Notes: a model not told the origin generated them from the letters alone. A stretch of DNA of 64,000 nt from Streptomyces sp. NBC_00572 (GCF_026341815.1 NZ_JAPENX010000001.1:930001-994000); one strand, 5' to 3'; shown: positions 16,794 to 26,070, counted from the first letter of the stretch. A program made the numbers and translations.

Positions 16794-18311
16794 GTGAGCG
16801 GTACGGAGAACGTACGGCGGCGGCGGAGTGTCATCGCCGCCTCGGTGGCGGCGGGTGTGCTGCTCGCCGGGGGCGGTGGCGTCTACCTCGCCACCACGGC
16901 ATCCGGTGACGGCACCGGCGTCGGCGTGGCCGCCAAGGCCGCCGACGCGGCCGGTCCGCCCCCGCCGCTGCGCCTGGAGGGCGGCAGCGGCGGCGGTGGG
17001 GACACCGGCGGCGACACGCGGGGCGGTCCGGGCATCGCGCCCGGTGAGCCGGACCCCGGAGGCGGCCCGAACGGGACCGTGTACACAGCCAAGGGCCCCC
17101 TCCCCCAGGGGCCCTCCTCGGCCGCGGTCCACCGGCCCGAGGGCCTGGTCACCTCGGCGGAGGTGACCAGGCTGGCCGAAGCGCTGGGCATCTCCGGGAG
17201 CCCCTCCCGGGTGGGTGAGGTCTGGACGATCCGGCCCGAGAAGGACGGTTCGGGACCGCGCCTCGACGTGTCGGAGAAGGCGCCGGGGAACTGGACGTAC
17301 TCGTGGTACGACGGCGGCCCGGCCGGCGATGCCTGCCTCAAGGGCAAGGCATGCCCGCCCCCGGGCGAGACGAAGCCCGCGCCGGGCGGTACGCCGCTGA
17401 GCGAGGCGGCGGCGAAGGCCGCGGCCGCGCCCGTCCTGAAGGCGCTCGGCCAGGACGACGCGAAGGTCACCGCGACCCAGGTCATGAACGGTTCGGTGCG
17501 GGTGGTCAACGCCGATCCGGTGGTGGGCGGGCTGCCGACCTACGGTTGGTCGACGGGGCTGCACATCGCGCGGGACGGCCGGCCGGTCGCCGGCAGCGGG
17601 ATGCTGAAGGAGCCGGTGAAGGGCACCACGTACCCGGTGGTCGGGGCGTCGAAGGCCCTCGCCCAGCTGAACGAGGACTCGAAGGGCACCGGCCCGATCG
17701 GCATCGGGCACTGCCCGACCGCCCCGACGGCGGTGGACGGGAACGGGAAGCCCGAGGACACCGGCACGGTCGGCTCGACCCGGAAGCCCGTCGAGCCGAC
17801 CCCGCCCTGCCAGACGATCGTGGACAGGGCCGCGCCGGACCAGGTGCCGGTGACGGCCGCGGTGTTCGGTCTCGCCGCGCGGGACGTGGCCGGCGAGCGG
17901 CTGCTCGTACCGTCCTGGCTGTTCACCGCGGACCCGGCGGACGGCGCGCCGTACACGGTGGCGCGGGCGGCGGTGGCCCCCGAGTACCTGGTGCCGCCGG
18001 CGAAGCCCACACCGACGCCCACGCCCCCTCCGGGGGACGGTACGGCGGCGCGCGCGGTCGAGTCCGTCCGGGTCGAGGGGGACGGCCGGCAGCTGGCCGT
18101 CACCTTCTGGGGCGGGGTGTGCAGCACCTACACCGTGAAGGCCGACGAGCAGCCGGACCGGGTGACGGTGCGGATCATCGAGAAGTCCGACCCCGAGCGG
18201 GTCTGCATCATGATCGCCAAGGACTTCACGAAGACCGTGACGCTCAAGAGTCCGCTGGGCGACCGGCCGGTGGTCGACGCGGCGAGCGGGGAGGCGGTGC
18301 CGCGCCGCTGA
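16794..18311 (+). CDS. Hypothetical protein with one N-terminal membrane segment
   Basis: 505 residues from a GTG with GAGGGAG upstream. A basic N-terminus (RRRRS) leads into a hydrophobic segment (residues 13-33), so it is either anchored or exported. A Gly/Pro-rich linker (about 55-100) precedes a globular extracytoplasmic part with several TYGWSTG- and TYPVVGA-like strands and a second proline-rich linker near residue 410, followed by a C-terminal domain of about 90 residues with two cysteines. No catalytic motif is recognisable. It resembles the conserved secreted proteins of unknown function seen next to PfkB kinase genes in Streptomyces. Confidence 0.85.
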   Translation: MSGTENVRRRRSVIAASVAAGVLLAGGGGVYLATTASGDGTGVGVAAKAADAAGPPPPLRLEGGSGGGGDTGGDTRGGPGIAPGEPDPGGGPNGTVYTAKGPLPQGPSSAAVHRPEGLVTSAEVTRLAEALGISGSPSRVGEVWTIRPEKDGSGPRLDVSEKAPGNWTYSWYDGGPAGDACLKGKACPPPGETKPAPGGTPLSEAAAKAAAAPVLKALGQDDAKVTATQVMNGSVRVVNADPVVGGLPTYGWSTGLHIARDGRPVAGSGMLKEPVKGTTYPVVGASKALAQLNEDSKGTGPIGIGHCPTAPTAVDGNGKPEDTGTVGSTRKPVEPTPPCQTIVDRAAPDQVPVTAAVFGLAARDVAGERLLVPSWLFTADPADGAPYTVARAAVAPEYLVPPAKPTPTPTPPPGDGTAARAVESVRVEGDGRQLAVTFWGGVCSTYTVKADEQPDRVTVRIIEKSDPERVCIMIAKDFTKTVTLKSPLGDRPVVDAASGEAVPRR

Positions 18312-18327
18312 GTCCGGCGGGGCATGC

Positions 18328-18371
18328 GTGAGGGCGGTGGCCCGGAATCACTCCCGGGCCACCGCCCTCAC
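18328..18371. terminator. Bidirectional hairpin between convergent genes
   Basis: A perfect 18-bp stem (18328-18345 with 18354-18371) and an 8-base loop between the secreted hypothetical gene and the convergent Fe-S carrier gene. Confidence 0.88.
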
Positions 18372-18402
18372 ACGTACGACCTCTGCGACCTACCTGTGCG
18401 AC

Positions 18403-18759
18403 TTAGCTGAACGAGTCGCCGCAGGCGCAGGAACCCGTGGCGTTCGGGTTGTCGATGGTGAAGCCCTGCTTCTCGATGGTGTCGACGAAGTCGATCGAGG
18501 CGCCGCCCAGGTACGGGGCGCTCATGCGGTCGGTGACGACCTTGACGCCGTCGAAGTCCTTCACGACGTCGCCGTCGAGCGAACGCTCGTCGAAGAACAG
18601 CTGGTAACGCAGGCCGGAGCAGCCGCCGGGCTGAACGGCGACGCGCAGGGCCAGGTCCTCGCGGCCTTCCTGGTCGAGGAGGGCCTTGACCTTGGCCGCG
18701 GCGGCGTCGGACAGGAGGATGCCGTCGCTGACAGTGGTCTTCTCGTCCGATACGGACAT
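18403..18759 (-). CDS. erpA: A-type iron-sulfur cluster carrier (ErpA/HesB family)
   Basis: 118 residues from the ATG at 18759 (GGGAGAG upstream). The three conserved cysteines of A-type carriers are present: GGCSGLRY in the middle and CACGDSF at the C-terminus. These proteins receive Fe-S clusters from a scaffold and deliver them to apo-enzymes. The neighbour on the divergent side is nadA, whose product is a [4Fe-4S] enzyme, which makes quinolinate synthase a plausible client. The symbol follows the closest named family and is not proven orthology. Confidence 0.9.
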   Translation of the reverse strand: MSVSDEKTTVSDGILLSDAAAAKVKALLDQEGREDLALRVAVQPGGCSGLRYQLFFDERSLDGDVVKDFDGVKVVTDRMSAPYLGGASIDFVDTIEKQGFTIDNPNATGSCACGDSFS

Positions 18760-18880
18760 CTGCTTCTCTCCCGGTGTGTACGGAGACTGCTTGCCGACGG
18801 TTGCAACCGACGGTGCCCCGGATTCATTCCGGGCCGTGTGGGGTCTTTCTCTCTTCATGCTCGCACACCCTGTCCAGCGA

Positions 18881-18943
18881 CGGGGACGACGAAGCCCAGG
18901 GGCGGGGACGACGAAGTCCAGGGACGGGGACGGCGAATTCGTC
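18881..18943. repeat. 22-bp direct repeats upstream of erpA and nadA
   Basis: The unit CGGGGACGACGAAGYCCAGG begins at 18881, 18903 and, degenerate, 18925: an exact 22-bp period, about two helical turns. It lies in the 280-bp divergent region between the Fe-S carrier gene and nadA, so it may be an array of regulator sites. Confidence 0.65.
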
Positions 18944-18961
18944 ACATCGACACTATGGACA

Positions 18962-18990
18962 TCGTCAACGTGACGTGAAGCGGTTATGAT
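18962..18990 (+). promoter_or_regulatory. Candidate nadA promoter with a small palindrome
   Basis: TATGAT at 18985-18990 is a good -10 hexamer. The palindrome CGTCA-ACG-TGACG (18963-18975) lies just upstream, where a regulator would overlap the -35 region. The nadA start codon is 50 bases downstream. Confidence 0.45.
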
Positions 18991-19039
18991 AGATAGCGTC
19001 ATTTCGACGAAAAGGTTCCCCGAAGAAAGGGTGCGTGAC

Positions 19040-20227
19040 GTGACCACGGCCCAAGCCCGTCATGAACTCGACGTCCAGCCGTCGCCGCTCGCCCTGCTCC
19101 TGCTCGGTCGCGAGGCCGACCCGAAGAGCGAGCGCGGCGTGGAGTGCCCCGGCGATCTGCCGTCGCCCTCCGACCCCGACCTCGTGGAGCGCGCCCGCGC
19201 GGCCAAGGAGAAGCTCGGGGACAAGGTCTTCGTGCTCGGCCACCACTACCAGCGCGACGAGGTCATCCAGTTCGCCGACGTCACCGGTGACTCCTTCAAG
19301 CTCGCGCGCGACGCGGCGGCCAAGCCCTCGGCCGAGTACATCGTCTTCTGCGGTGTGCACTTCATGGCGGAGTCCGCCGACATCCTGACCGGTGACGAGC
19401 AGAAGGTCGTCCTGCCCGACCTCGCGGCCGGCTGCTCCATGGCCGACATGGCCACCGCCGAGCAGGTCGCCGAGTGCTGGGACGTACTGACCGAGGCCGG
19501 CATCGCCGAGCAGGTCGTGCCCGTCTCCTACATGAACTCCTCGGCCGACATCAAGGCCTTCACCGGCAAGCACGGGGGCACGATCTGCACCTCGTCCAAC
19601 GCCGAGCGGGCCCTGAACTGGGCCTTCGAGCAGGGCGAGAAGGTGCTGTTCCTGCCGGACCAGCACCTGGGCCGCAACACGGCCGTCCGCGACATGGGCA
19701 TGTCCCTCGACGACTGCGTTTTGTACAACCCGCACAAGCCGAACGGCGGGCTGACCGTCGAGGAGCTGCGCGCCGCCAAGATGATCCTGTGGCGGGGTCA
19801 CTGCTCGGTGCACGGCCGCTTCTCGCTGGACTCGGTCAACGACGTCCGCGAGCGCATCCCGGGCGTGAACGTGCTCGTCCACCCCGAGTGCCGGCACGAG
19901 GTCGTCGCCGCCGCGGACTACGTGGGCTCGACCGAGTACATCATCAACACCCTGGAGGCGGCCCCGGCCGGTTCCAAGTGGGCGATCGGCACGGAGCTGA
20001 ACCTGGTCCGGCGGCTGGCGAACCGATTCGCCGACCAGGACAAGGAGATCGTCTTCCTCGACAAGACGGTCTGCTTCTGCTCGACCATGAACCGCATCGA
20101 CCTGCCGCACCTGGTGTGGACCCTGGAGTCGCTGGCCGAGGGCAACCTCGTCAACCAGATCCAGGTCGACAAGGAGACGGAGAGCTTCGCGAAGCTCGCG
20201 CTGGAGCGGATGCTCGCTCTGCCGTAA
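19040..20227 (+). CDS. nadA: Quinolinate synthase NadA
   Basis: 395 residues from the GTG at 19040, with GAAAGG upstream; the ATG 18 codons earlier has no ribosome site. It condenses iminoaspartate with dihydroxyacetone phosphate to quinolinate in de novo NAD synthesis and needs a [4Fe-4S] cluster. Family motifs are clear: LGHHYQRDEVIQFAD, YIVFCGVHFMAESADIL, MADMA, YMNSSADIKA, DQHLGRNTA, HPECRHEVV and DKTVCFCSTMNRIDL. Cysteines in FCGVHF, HPECR and VCFCSTM supply cluster ligands. It is transcribed alone, away from nadB and nadC, and ends at a strong hairpin. Confidence 0.97.
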   Translation: MTTAQARHELDVQPSPLALLLLGREADPKSERGVECPGDLPSPSDPDLVERARAAKEKLGDKVFVLGHHYQRDEVIQFADVTGDSFKLARDAAAKPSAEYIVFCGVHFMAESADILTGDEQKVVLPDLAAGCSMADMATAEQVAECWDVLTEAGIAEQVVPVSYMNSSADIKAFTGKHGGTICTSSNAERALNWAFEQGEKVLFLPDQHLGRNTAVRDMGMSLDDCVLYNPHKPNGGLTVEELRAAKMILWRGHCSVHGRFSLDSVNDVRERIPGVNVLVHPECRHEVVAAADYVGSTEYIINTLEAAPAGSKWAIGTELNLVRRLANRFADQDKEIVFLDKTVCFCSTMNRIDLPHLVWTLESLAEGNLVNQIQVDKETESFAKLALERMLALP

Positions 20228-20266
20228 CGGTTCTGCCCGTACGGACGGTTCTCCGGTACGTACGCC

Positions 20267-20302
20267 GAAGGGGCGCCCCGCGTGATCGCGGGGCGCCCCT
20301 TC
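20267..20302. terminator. Bidirectional terminator between nadA and the RND pump gene
   Basis: A perfect 16-bp stem (20267-20282 with 20287-20302) and a TGAT loop, 40 bases after the nadA stop and just before the end of the convergent efflux gene. Confidence 0.9.
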
Positions 20303-20317
20303 CTCGTTCCGTACGGA

Positions 20318-23300
20318 TCAGACCGCGGCCGGCTCCTTGGCCTGCGGCGGGACCGGCGAGTCGCCGGCCGTCACACCCTTCTTCGCCGCCTTCTTCTTCG
20401 CGCGGCGCTCCTTGCGGAGCTCCACCATCGCGTAGAGCGTCGGGACGAGGAGCAGCGTCAGCAGCGTCGACGTGATCAGACCGCCGATCACGACCACGGC
20501 CAGCGGCTGGGCGATGAAGCCGCCCTCGCCGGTGACGCCGAGCGCCATCGGCAGCAGGGCGAAGATCGTCGCCAGGGCGGTCATCAGGATCGGGCGGAGC
20601 CGGTGCCGGCCACCCTCGATCACCGCTTCGACGACGCCCATGCCCTGGGCCCGGTACTGGTTGATCAGGTCGATCAGGACGATCGCGTTGGTGACGACGA
20701 TGCCGATGAGCATCAGCATGCCGATCATCGCCGGGACGCCCATCGCGGTGTCGGTGATCACCAGGAGACCGATGGCGCCGGTCGCCGCGAACGGGATCGA
20801 GACCAGCAGGATCAGCGGCTGGATCAGCGACCGGAAGGTCGCGACGAGCAGCATGAAGACGATCGCGATGGCCGCGAGCATCGCCAGGAACAGGTTGGTG
20901 AAGGCCTCGCTCTGGTCCTCGGAGACGCCGCCGATGCTGGCGGTGGCGCCCTCGGGCAGGTCGAGCGCGTCGATCTTCTGCTGGAGGGTGGCGCTCACGG
21001 CGCCGGTGTTGTCGCCGACCGGCTTGGCCGTGATCGTCGCGGCGCGGGCGCCGTCGATCCGGGTCATGGAGACCGGACCGGGGACCAGCTCGACGGTGGC
21101 GATGTCGCCCAGCTTCACCGGGCCGAGGGGCAGCGCCCTGAGCCCGGCCAGAGTGGTGACCGGCTTCGACGAGGTGATGAGGACGTCCCGCTCGCTGTCG
21201 TCGAGGATCGCCTTGGCGGCCGGGGTGCCCCGGACGGCCTGGCCGACGATCATTCCGAGCGAGGCGGAGTCGAATCCGGCGTCGGCCGCCGCGGGCTTCG
21301 CCTTGACCGAGATGCGCGGGACGGACTGCGAGAGGTCGCTCTGGACGTCGGTGACGTCCTTGATCCCGGCGATCGCGGCCCGGACCTGCTCGGAGGCCTT
21401 CTCCAGGACCTCGGCGTCGGCGGCCTTCACGACCACCCTCAGGTCCTGGCTGCCGAAGCCGTCACCGGCGGCGATCTTGGTGTCGCCGACGCCGTCGAGG
21501 GCGGCGAGGCCCTTCTCGATGGCGTCACGGGTCTTCTCGAAGGAAGCGGACTCCTCCAGGCTGACCTGGTAGGTGGCCTGGTTGGTGCCGGTGCCGCCGC
21601 CGAAGGCCGCCATGAAGCCGGACGAGCCGACGTTGACCTGGTAGTCCTTGACGCCCTCGGTGTCCGCGAGGAGCTTCTCGATCTTCTTCGCGGCCGCGTC
21701 GGAGGCGTCGAGGCCGGTGCCGGGCGCCAGCTCCTGCTGGATGCTGAGCACCTCCTGCTCGCCCTGGTCGAAGAAGTTCGTCTTCAGGAGCGGGGCCATG
21801 CCGAAGGTGACGATCAGGACGACGAGCGCGATGGCCAGGCTCATGAAGCGGCGCCGGGTCGCGAACCTCAGGACGGGCACGTACAGGCGCTGGAGGCGGC
21901 TCTTCTCCTCCTTCTCCTCGGCCAGCCTGCGGGCCTCCGCCAGGTCCTCCGAGGTGCCCTTGGGGGCGCGCAGGAACCAGTACGAGAGAACCGGGACCAC
22001 GGTCAGGGAGACGAGCAGCGAGGCGAGCAGGGCCGCCGTGATCGTCAGCGAGAACGAGCCGAACAGCTCGCCGATCATGCCGCCGGTCAGACCGATCGGC
22101 AGGAAGACGGCGACGGTGGTGAGGGTGGAGGACGTCACGGCGCCCGCCACCTCGCGGACCGCGGTGAGGATCGCCGCCTGGCGCTCCTCGCCGTAGCCGA
22201 GGTGCCGCTTGATGTTCTCCAGGACCACGATCGAGTCGTCGACGACCCGGCCGATGGCGATGGTGAGCGCGCCGAGCGTCAGCATGTTGAGCGAGAGGTC
22301 ACGGGTCCACAGCACGATGAGCGCGAGGACGACCGAGAGCGGGATGGAGACCGCGGTGACCAGGGTGGAGCGGATCGACGCGAGGAAGACCAGGATCACC
22401 AGGACGGCCATGACGAGGCCGAGCGCGCCCTCGGTGGTCAGTCCGGAGACGGCCTTGGCGACGGCGGGGCCCTGGTCGGAGACCACGGTCAGCTCGGCGC
22501 CCGCGCCGAGGTCGGCCCGCAGCTCGGGCAGCTTCTCCTTGACGGCGTCGGAGATCGCGACGGCGCTGCCGTCCTTGTCCATGGTGGCCATGACGGCGAG
22601 GCTGGGCTTGCCGTTGGTCCGGGTCAGGGAGACGCGCGGCGACTCCTGCTGGCGGACGGTGGCCACGTCACCGAGGCGGACCGCCTTGCCCTTGCCCGGG
22701 GTGGCCGAGGGGATGCGGAGGTCCTCGATCTGCCGCAGCGAGGTGTAGCCGCCGCCGACCTGGATGGTGCGGCTCTTGCCGGCCTCGGAGAAGGAGCCGG
22801 CCGGGAGCGTGCCGCCGCCGTTGCGGAGGGCCTCGCCGAGCTTCATGGCGTTGAGCCCCGCCGCGGCGAGCTTGCGGTCGTCCGGGGTGACGGAGACCTG
22901 GAGGTCCTGGACGCCGGTGACGGAGACCTGGCCGACGCCCTCGATGTCCTCCAGGGCGGGCACGACGGTCCGCTCCAGGAGGTCGGCGAGGGCCTGCGGG
23001 TCCTTGTCGGAGGCGGCGGCGAGGACGACGGTCGGGATGTCGTCCGTGGAGCCGGCCACGACCTGCGGGTCGACCGTGTCGGGCAGCTGGGCGCGGGCGC
23101 GGTTCACCGCCTGCTGGACGTCGGCGACGAGCTGCTTGGTGGATTCGTCGCCGTAGTCGAAGGAGGCCATGACGAGCGCCATGCCCTCGGAGGCCGTGGA
23201 GGTGACCGACTTCAGGCCGTCGACGGCCTTGAGGTTGTTCTCCAGGGGCTCGACGACCTGCTTCTCGACCACATCGGGAGAGGCACCCTGGTACGGGGCG

Positions 23301-23446
23301 AGGACCGAGACCATGGGCAGCTCGATCGAGGGGAACAGCTGCTGCTTCAGCTGCGGAATCGCGATCGCCCCGAACACGATCGCGACAATGGACACGAGCC
23401 CGATCAGGGCCCGTTGCGCGAGGCTGAATCTCGACAGCCAGGACAT
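20318..23446 (-). CDS. RND-superfamily (AcrB/HAE-type) efflux transporter
   Basis: 1042 residues with the AcrB architecture: an N-terminal helix, a large extracytoplasmic domain (about 35-330), six helices (about 335-540), a second large domain (about 555-850) and five further helices. It opens with QRALIGLVSIVAIVFGAIAI, FPSIELPMVSVLAPYQGASPDVVE is the classical porter-domain motif, and GRVVDDSIVVLENIKRHL is the conserved TM4 region with the proton-relay Asp residues. It exports lipophilic compounds or envelope components by proton antiport. No periplasmic adaptor or outer-membrane partner is nearby, as expected in a Gram-positive. The two-component system genes 187 bases upstream on the same strand may control it. 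Confidence 0.93.
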   Translation of the reverse strand: MSWLSRFSLAQRALIGLVSIVAIVFGAIAIPQLKQQLFPSIELPMVSVLAPYQGASPDVVEKQVVEPLENNLKAVDGLKSVTSTASEGMALVMASFDYGDESTKQLVADVQQAVNRARAQLPDTVDPQVVAGSTDDIPTVVLAAASDKDPQALADLLERTVVPALEDIEGVGQVSVTGVQDLQVSVTPDDRKLAAAGLNAMKLGEALRNGGGTLPAGSFSEAGKSRTIQVGGGYTSLRQIEDLRIPSATPGKGKAVRLGDVATVRQQESPRVSLTRTNGKPSLAVMATMDKDGSAVAISDAVKEKLPELRADLGAGAELTVVSDQGPAVAKAVSGLTTEGALGLVMAVLVILVFLASIRSTLVTAVSIPLSVVLALIVLWTRDLSLNMLTLGALTIAIGRVVDDSIVVLENIKRHLGYGEERQAAILTAVREVAGAVTSSTLTTVAVFLPIGLTGGMIGELFGSFSLTITAALLASLLVSLTVVPVLSYWFLRAPKGTSEDLAEARRLAEEKEEKSRLQRLYVPVLRFATRRRFMSLAIALVVLIVTFGMAPLLKTNFFDQGEQEVLSIQQELAPGTGLDASDAAAKKIEKLLADTEGVKDYQVNVGSSGFMAAFGGGTGTNQATYQVSLEESASFEKTRDAIEKGLAALDGVGDTKIAAGDGFGSQDLRVVVKAADAEVLEKASEQVRAAIAGIKDVTDVQSDLSQSVPRISVKAKPAAADAGFDSASLGMIVGQAVRGTPAAKAILDDSERDVLITSSKPVTTLAGLRALPLGPVKLGDIATVELVPGPVSMTRIDGARAATITAKPVGDNTGAVSATLQQKIDALDLPEGATASIGGVSEDQSEAFTNLFLAMLAAIAIVFMLLVATFRSLIQPLILLVSIPFAATGAIGLLVITDTAMGVPAMIGMLMLIGIVVTNAIVLIDLINQYRAQGMGVVEAVIEGGRHRLRPILMTALATIFALLPMALGVTGEGGFIAQPLAVVVIGGLITSTLLTLLLVPTLYAMVELRKERRAKKKAAKKGVTAGDSPVPPQAKEPAAV

Positions 23447-23633
23447 GGGGTCTCTCTTCTGTGGCGTACTCGTCGGCAGGCGGGAGCAGCCAAGACCCCG
23501 GCCCTGATCCGCTGGATCCGCCGGAAGCGCCCCCCGCCTATACGATCTGCCATCGGCCGCCGGAAGTCCTCGGCCCCCGGGTCCAGATCCTTATCCCGCG
23601 CATACCGCGTCTGGAGTACGCCGGAGCCCCCGG

Positions 23634-24323
23634 TCACTCCACCCTTGGACGTACCAGACCCGATTCGTAGGCCGTGACGACCAGCTGGGCACGGTCGCGG
23701 GCGCCGAGTTTGGCCATGGCCCGGTTGACGTGGGTCTTCACGGTGAGAGGACTGACGTCGAGCCGCTCGGCGATCTCGTCGTTGGAGAGGCCGCCCGCGA
23801 CGAGGACGAGGACCTCGCGCTCCCGGGCGGTGAGCGCGCCCAGCCGCTCGGTACGGCCCCGGCCGCCCTCCCCGACGGTCTCCGCGCCGGTGCCCTGGGC
23901 GAGGAACGTGGCGATCAGGCCCTTGGTGGCGGCCGGGGAGAGCAGGGCCTCGCCGGCGTGGGCGATCCGGATCGCGCCGAGCAGTTCCTCGGGCTCGGCT
24001 CCCTTGCCGAGGAAGCCGGAGGCCCCGGCGCGCAGCGACTGCACGACGTACTCGTCGACCTCGAAGGTGGTCAGCATGACGATCCGTACGGCGGAGAGCT
24101 CCGGGTCGGCGGTGATCATGCGGGTGGCGGCGAGGCCGTCCGTGCCCGGCATCCGGATGTCCATCAGGACGACATCGGCCCGCTCCGAGCGGGCGAGGGC
24201 CACGGCCTGGGCGCCGTCGGCGGCCTCGCCGACGACCTCCATGTCCGGTTCGGAGTTCACCAGGACCTTGAAGGCGCTGCGGAGCAGGGCCTGGTCGTCG
24301 GCCAGCAGTACCCGGATCGTCAT
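23634..24323 (-). CDS. NarL/LuxR-family response regulator
   Basis: 229 residues. The receiver domain (1-120) has the acidic pair DD near residue 9, phosphoacceptor Asp in VLMDIRMPG (about residue 54) and Lys in FLGKGAEP. A Ser/Gly-poor linker precedes the GerE-type helix-turn-helix (LTAREREVLVLVAGGLSNDEIAERLDVSPLTVKTH). Its ATG overlaps the stop of the histidine kinase gene by four bases, so the two form a coupled pair. Probable targets are the RND pump gene downstream and the pspA cluster upstream; this is inference from position. Confidence 0.94.
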   Translation of the reverse strand: MTIRVLLADDQALLRSAFKVLVNSEPDMEVVGEAADGAQAVALARSERADVVLMDIRMPGTDGLAATRMITADPELSAVRIVMLTTFEVDEYVVQSLRAGASGFLGKGAEPEELLGAIRIAHAGEALLSPAATKGLIATFLAQGTGAETVGEGGRGRTERLGALTAREREVLVLVAGGLSNDEIAERLDVSPLTVKTHVNRAMAKLGARDRAQLVVTAYESGLVRPRVE

Positions 24324-25573
24324 GTGTCCTCCCCCGTACGGGACGTCACGGGCAGTATCGCCTGCACCCGGAAGCCGCCGCCGTACCGGGGGGCCGCGGT
24401 CAGGGTGCCGCCGAACGCGCCGACCCGTTCGCGCATGCCGAGCAGGCCGTGGCCGCTGTTGGGCGCGGGGGCCGGGGCGCTGGGCGCATTGCCGTTGTCG
24501 AGGACGGTGATCTCGACCGTACGGCCCACCCGGACGACGCTCACCTCGGCCTCGGCGTTCGGTCCCGCGTGCTTCTGCACATTGGTCAGCGCCTCCTGCA
24601 CGATCCGGTACGCGGCCAGGTCGACGGTCGCGGGCAGCGGCCTGTCCCCGTCGGTACGGGCCAGGGCGACGGGAAGCCCCGCCTTGCGGAAGCTGTCGAG
24701 CAGCCCGTCGAGGACGGCGAGGCCCGGGGCGGGTTCGGTGGGGGCCTCCGGGTCGCCGGACTGGCGCAGCAGGCCGACGGTGGCCCGCAGCTCGTCGAGC
24801 GCGGAGCGGCTGGCCTCCCGCACATGGGCGAGGGCCTCCTTGGCCTGGTCGGGGCGCTTGTCCATGACGTGCGCCGCGACCCCGGCCTGGACGTTCACCA
24901 GGGCGATGTGGTGGGCGACGACGTCGTGGAGGTCGCGGGCGATCCGCAGCCGCTCCTCCGCGACCCGCCGTCCTGCCTCCTCCTCGCGGGTGCGTTCGGC
25001 CCGTTCGGCCCGCTCCCTGATGGCGTCGACGAAGGCCCGGCGGCTGCGGACGGCGTCACCCGCGGCTGCGGCCATGCCGGTCCAGGCGATGAGGCCGAGG
25101 TTCTCCTGCGCGTACCACTGGGTCGGGCCGAAGGCCATGGCCGCGGCCGTCATCAGCGCCATCGTGACGAGGCCGACCCGCCAGGTGGTGGGCCGGTCGG
25201 TGCGGGAGGCGACCGTGTAGAGCGCGACGACGGCGCTCATGGCGATGGTGGCGGGCCGGGTGTCGCTGACCAGCTCGAAGAGGCTGACCGCCACCGTGAA
25301 GCAGAGCACCCGGAAGGGATAGCGCCGCCGCAGTACCAGGACGCTGGCCCCGGCCACCATGATCAGCACGCTCGTGACCGTGGGCACCCGTTCGCCGAAG
25401 GTCGGCCCGGTCCGGCTGCCGGGCGGGCCGGTGAGGGACCCGGCGATCATGCAGATGAGCACGCCGAACGCGAGCGTCGCGTCGAAGGCGAGCGGATGTG
25501 CGCCGAACCGGTCACGGAGACGACCGAAGAGGGTGCCGGTTCCGGGGGCGGGGGCGGGTCCGGTGGTGGTCAC
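24320..25573 (-). CDS. HisKA_3-type sensor histidine kinase
   Basis: 417 residues from the GTG at 25573; the in-frame reading upstream is formed by the 36-bp repeats and is not credible coding sequence. Four to six membrane helices (about 25-160) with short loops suggest sensing within the membrane. The phosphorylation site is the His in RIARDLHDVVAHH (about residue 218), followed by a HATPase_c domain with NVQKHAG (N box), DNGNAP and GHGLLGMRERV (G boxes). It pairs with the overlapping NarL-type regulator. Confidence 0.92.
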   Translation of the reverse strand: MTTTGPAPAPGTGTLFGRLRDRFGAHPLAFDATLAFGVLICMIAGSLTGPPGSRTGPTFGERVPTVTSVLIMVAGASVLVLRRRYPFRVLCFTVAVSLFELVSDTRPATIAMSAVVALYTVASRTDRPTTWRVGLVTMALMTAAAMAFGPTQWYAQENLGLIAWTGMAAAAGDAVRSRRAFVDAIRERAERAERTREEEAGRRVAEERLRIARDLHDVVAHHIALVNVQAGVAAHVMDKRPDQAKEALAHVREASRSALDELRATVGLLRQSGDPEAPTEPAPGLAVLDGLLDSFRKAGLPVALARTDGDRPLPATVDLAAYRIVQEALTNVQKHAGPNAEAEVSVVRVGRTVEITVLDNGNAPSAPAPAPNSGHGLLGMRERVGAFGGTLTAAPRYGGGFRVQAILPVTSRTGEDT

Positions 25574-25587
25574 GGGGCACAACGGTA

Positions 25588-25695
25588 CGGGGCGGGGCGG
25601 GACTGCCGGTACGGGGCGGCGGCACGACTGGGACGGGACTGCCGGTACGGGGCAGCGGCACGGCTGGGACGGGACTGCCGGGTACAGGGCGGCGC
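25588..25695 (-). repeat. 36-bp tandem repeat upstream of the histidine kinase gene
   Basis: GACTGCCGGTACGGGGC recurs at 25601, 25637 and 25673, a 36-bp period with about 2.7 copies, ending 15 bases before the GTG start. Copies differ at a few positions. It could hold regulatory sites or be a slippage product. Confidence 0.8.
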
Positions 25696-25748
25696 GGCCA
25701 CTCGTGCCCGCCCCCTGGTGGAGGCGGCCGGACGCGGAACGCACGACG

Positions 25749-25775
25749 GTCCCGCCACCCCGGGGGTGGCGGGAC
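25749..25775 (-). terminator. Hairpin after pspAA
   Basis: A 12- to 13-bp GC-rich stem (GTCCCGCCACCCC with its complement) lies 17 bases beyond the pspAA stop. No U tract follows, so some read-through into the kinase gene is possible. Confidence 0.75.
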
Positions 25776-25791
25776 CGTTCGTACAGGGTCG

Positions 25792-26070
25792 TCAGCCGGG
25801 GATGAGGCCGTCGTCGGACAGCATCTCCCTGACCTCGTCCAGGCTCGCGTCCGAAGCGGGGAGGATCAGCTCCGAGGGTTCGAGCGCCTCGTCCGGCAGT
25901 GGCTCACCGAGCCGCCGGACCGCGTCCAGGAGGGCGTTCAGCGTGCGCCGAAAGCCTTCCTCGTCCCCCGATTCCATCTCTTCGAGCAGCTCGTCGTCGA
26001 GCCTGTTCAGCTCCACGAAGCGGCTGTCGGCCAGCTTCCACTGGCCCTCCCCCATGATCCGTACGATCAT
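25792..26070 (-). CDS. PspA-associated protein PspAA
   Basis: 92 residues, strongly acidic, with a short beta-rich start (MIVRIMGEGQWKL) and helices rich in Glu/Leu. This pattern, and its location directly after pspA, identify the actinobacterial PspAA family. It lies 46 bases downstream of pspA on the same strand. The family is thought to act with PspA in membrane-stress responses; its biochemical activity is not known. Confidence 0.85.
   Translation of the reverse strand: MIVRIMGEGQWKLADSRFVELNRLDDELLEEMESGDEEGFRRTLNALLDAVRRLGEPLPDEALEPSELILPASDASLDEVREMLSDDGLIPG

Noticed and set aside
20282..23677. Open frame of over 1100 codons opposite the RND pump gene
   Set aside because: Antisense shadow of a well-supported AcrB-type gene; Asp/Gly/Arg-rich product without recognisable motifs.
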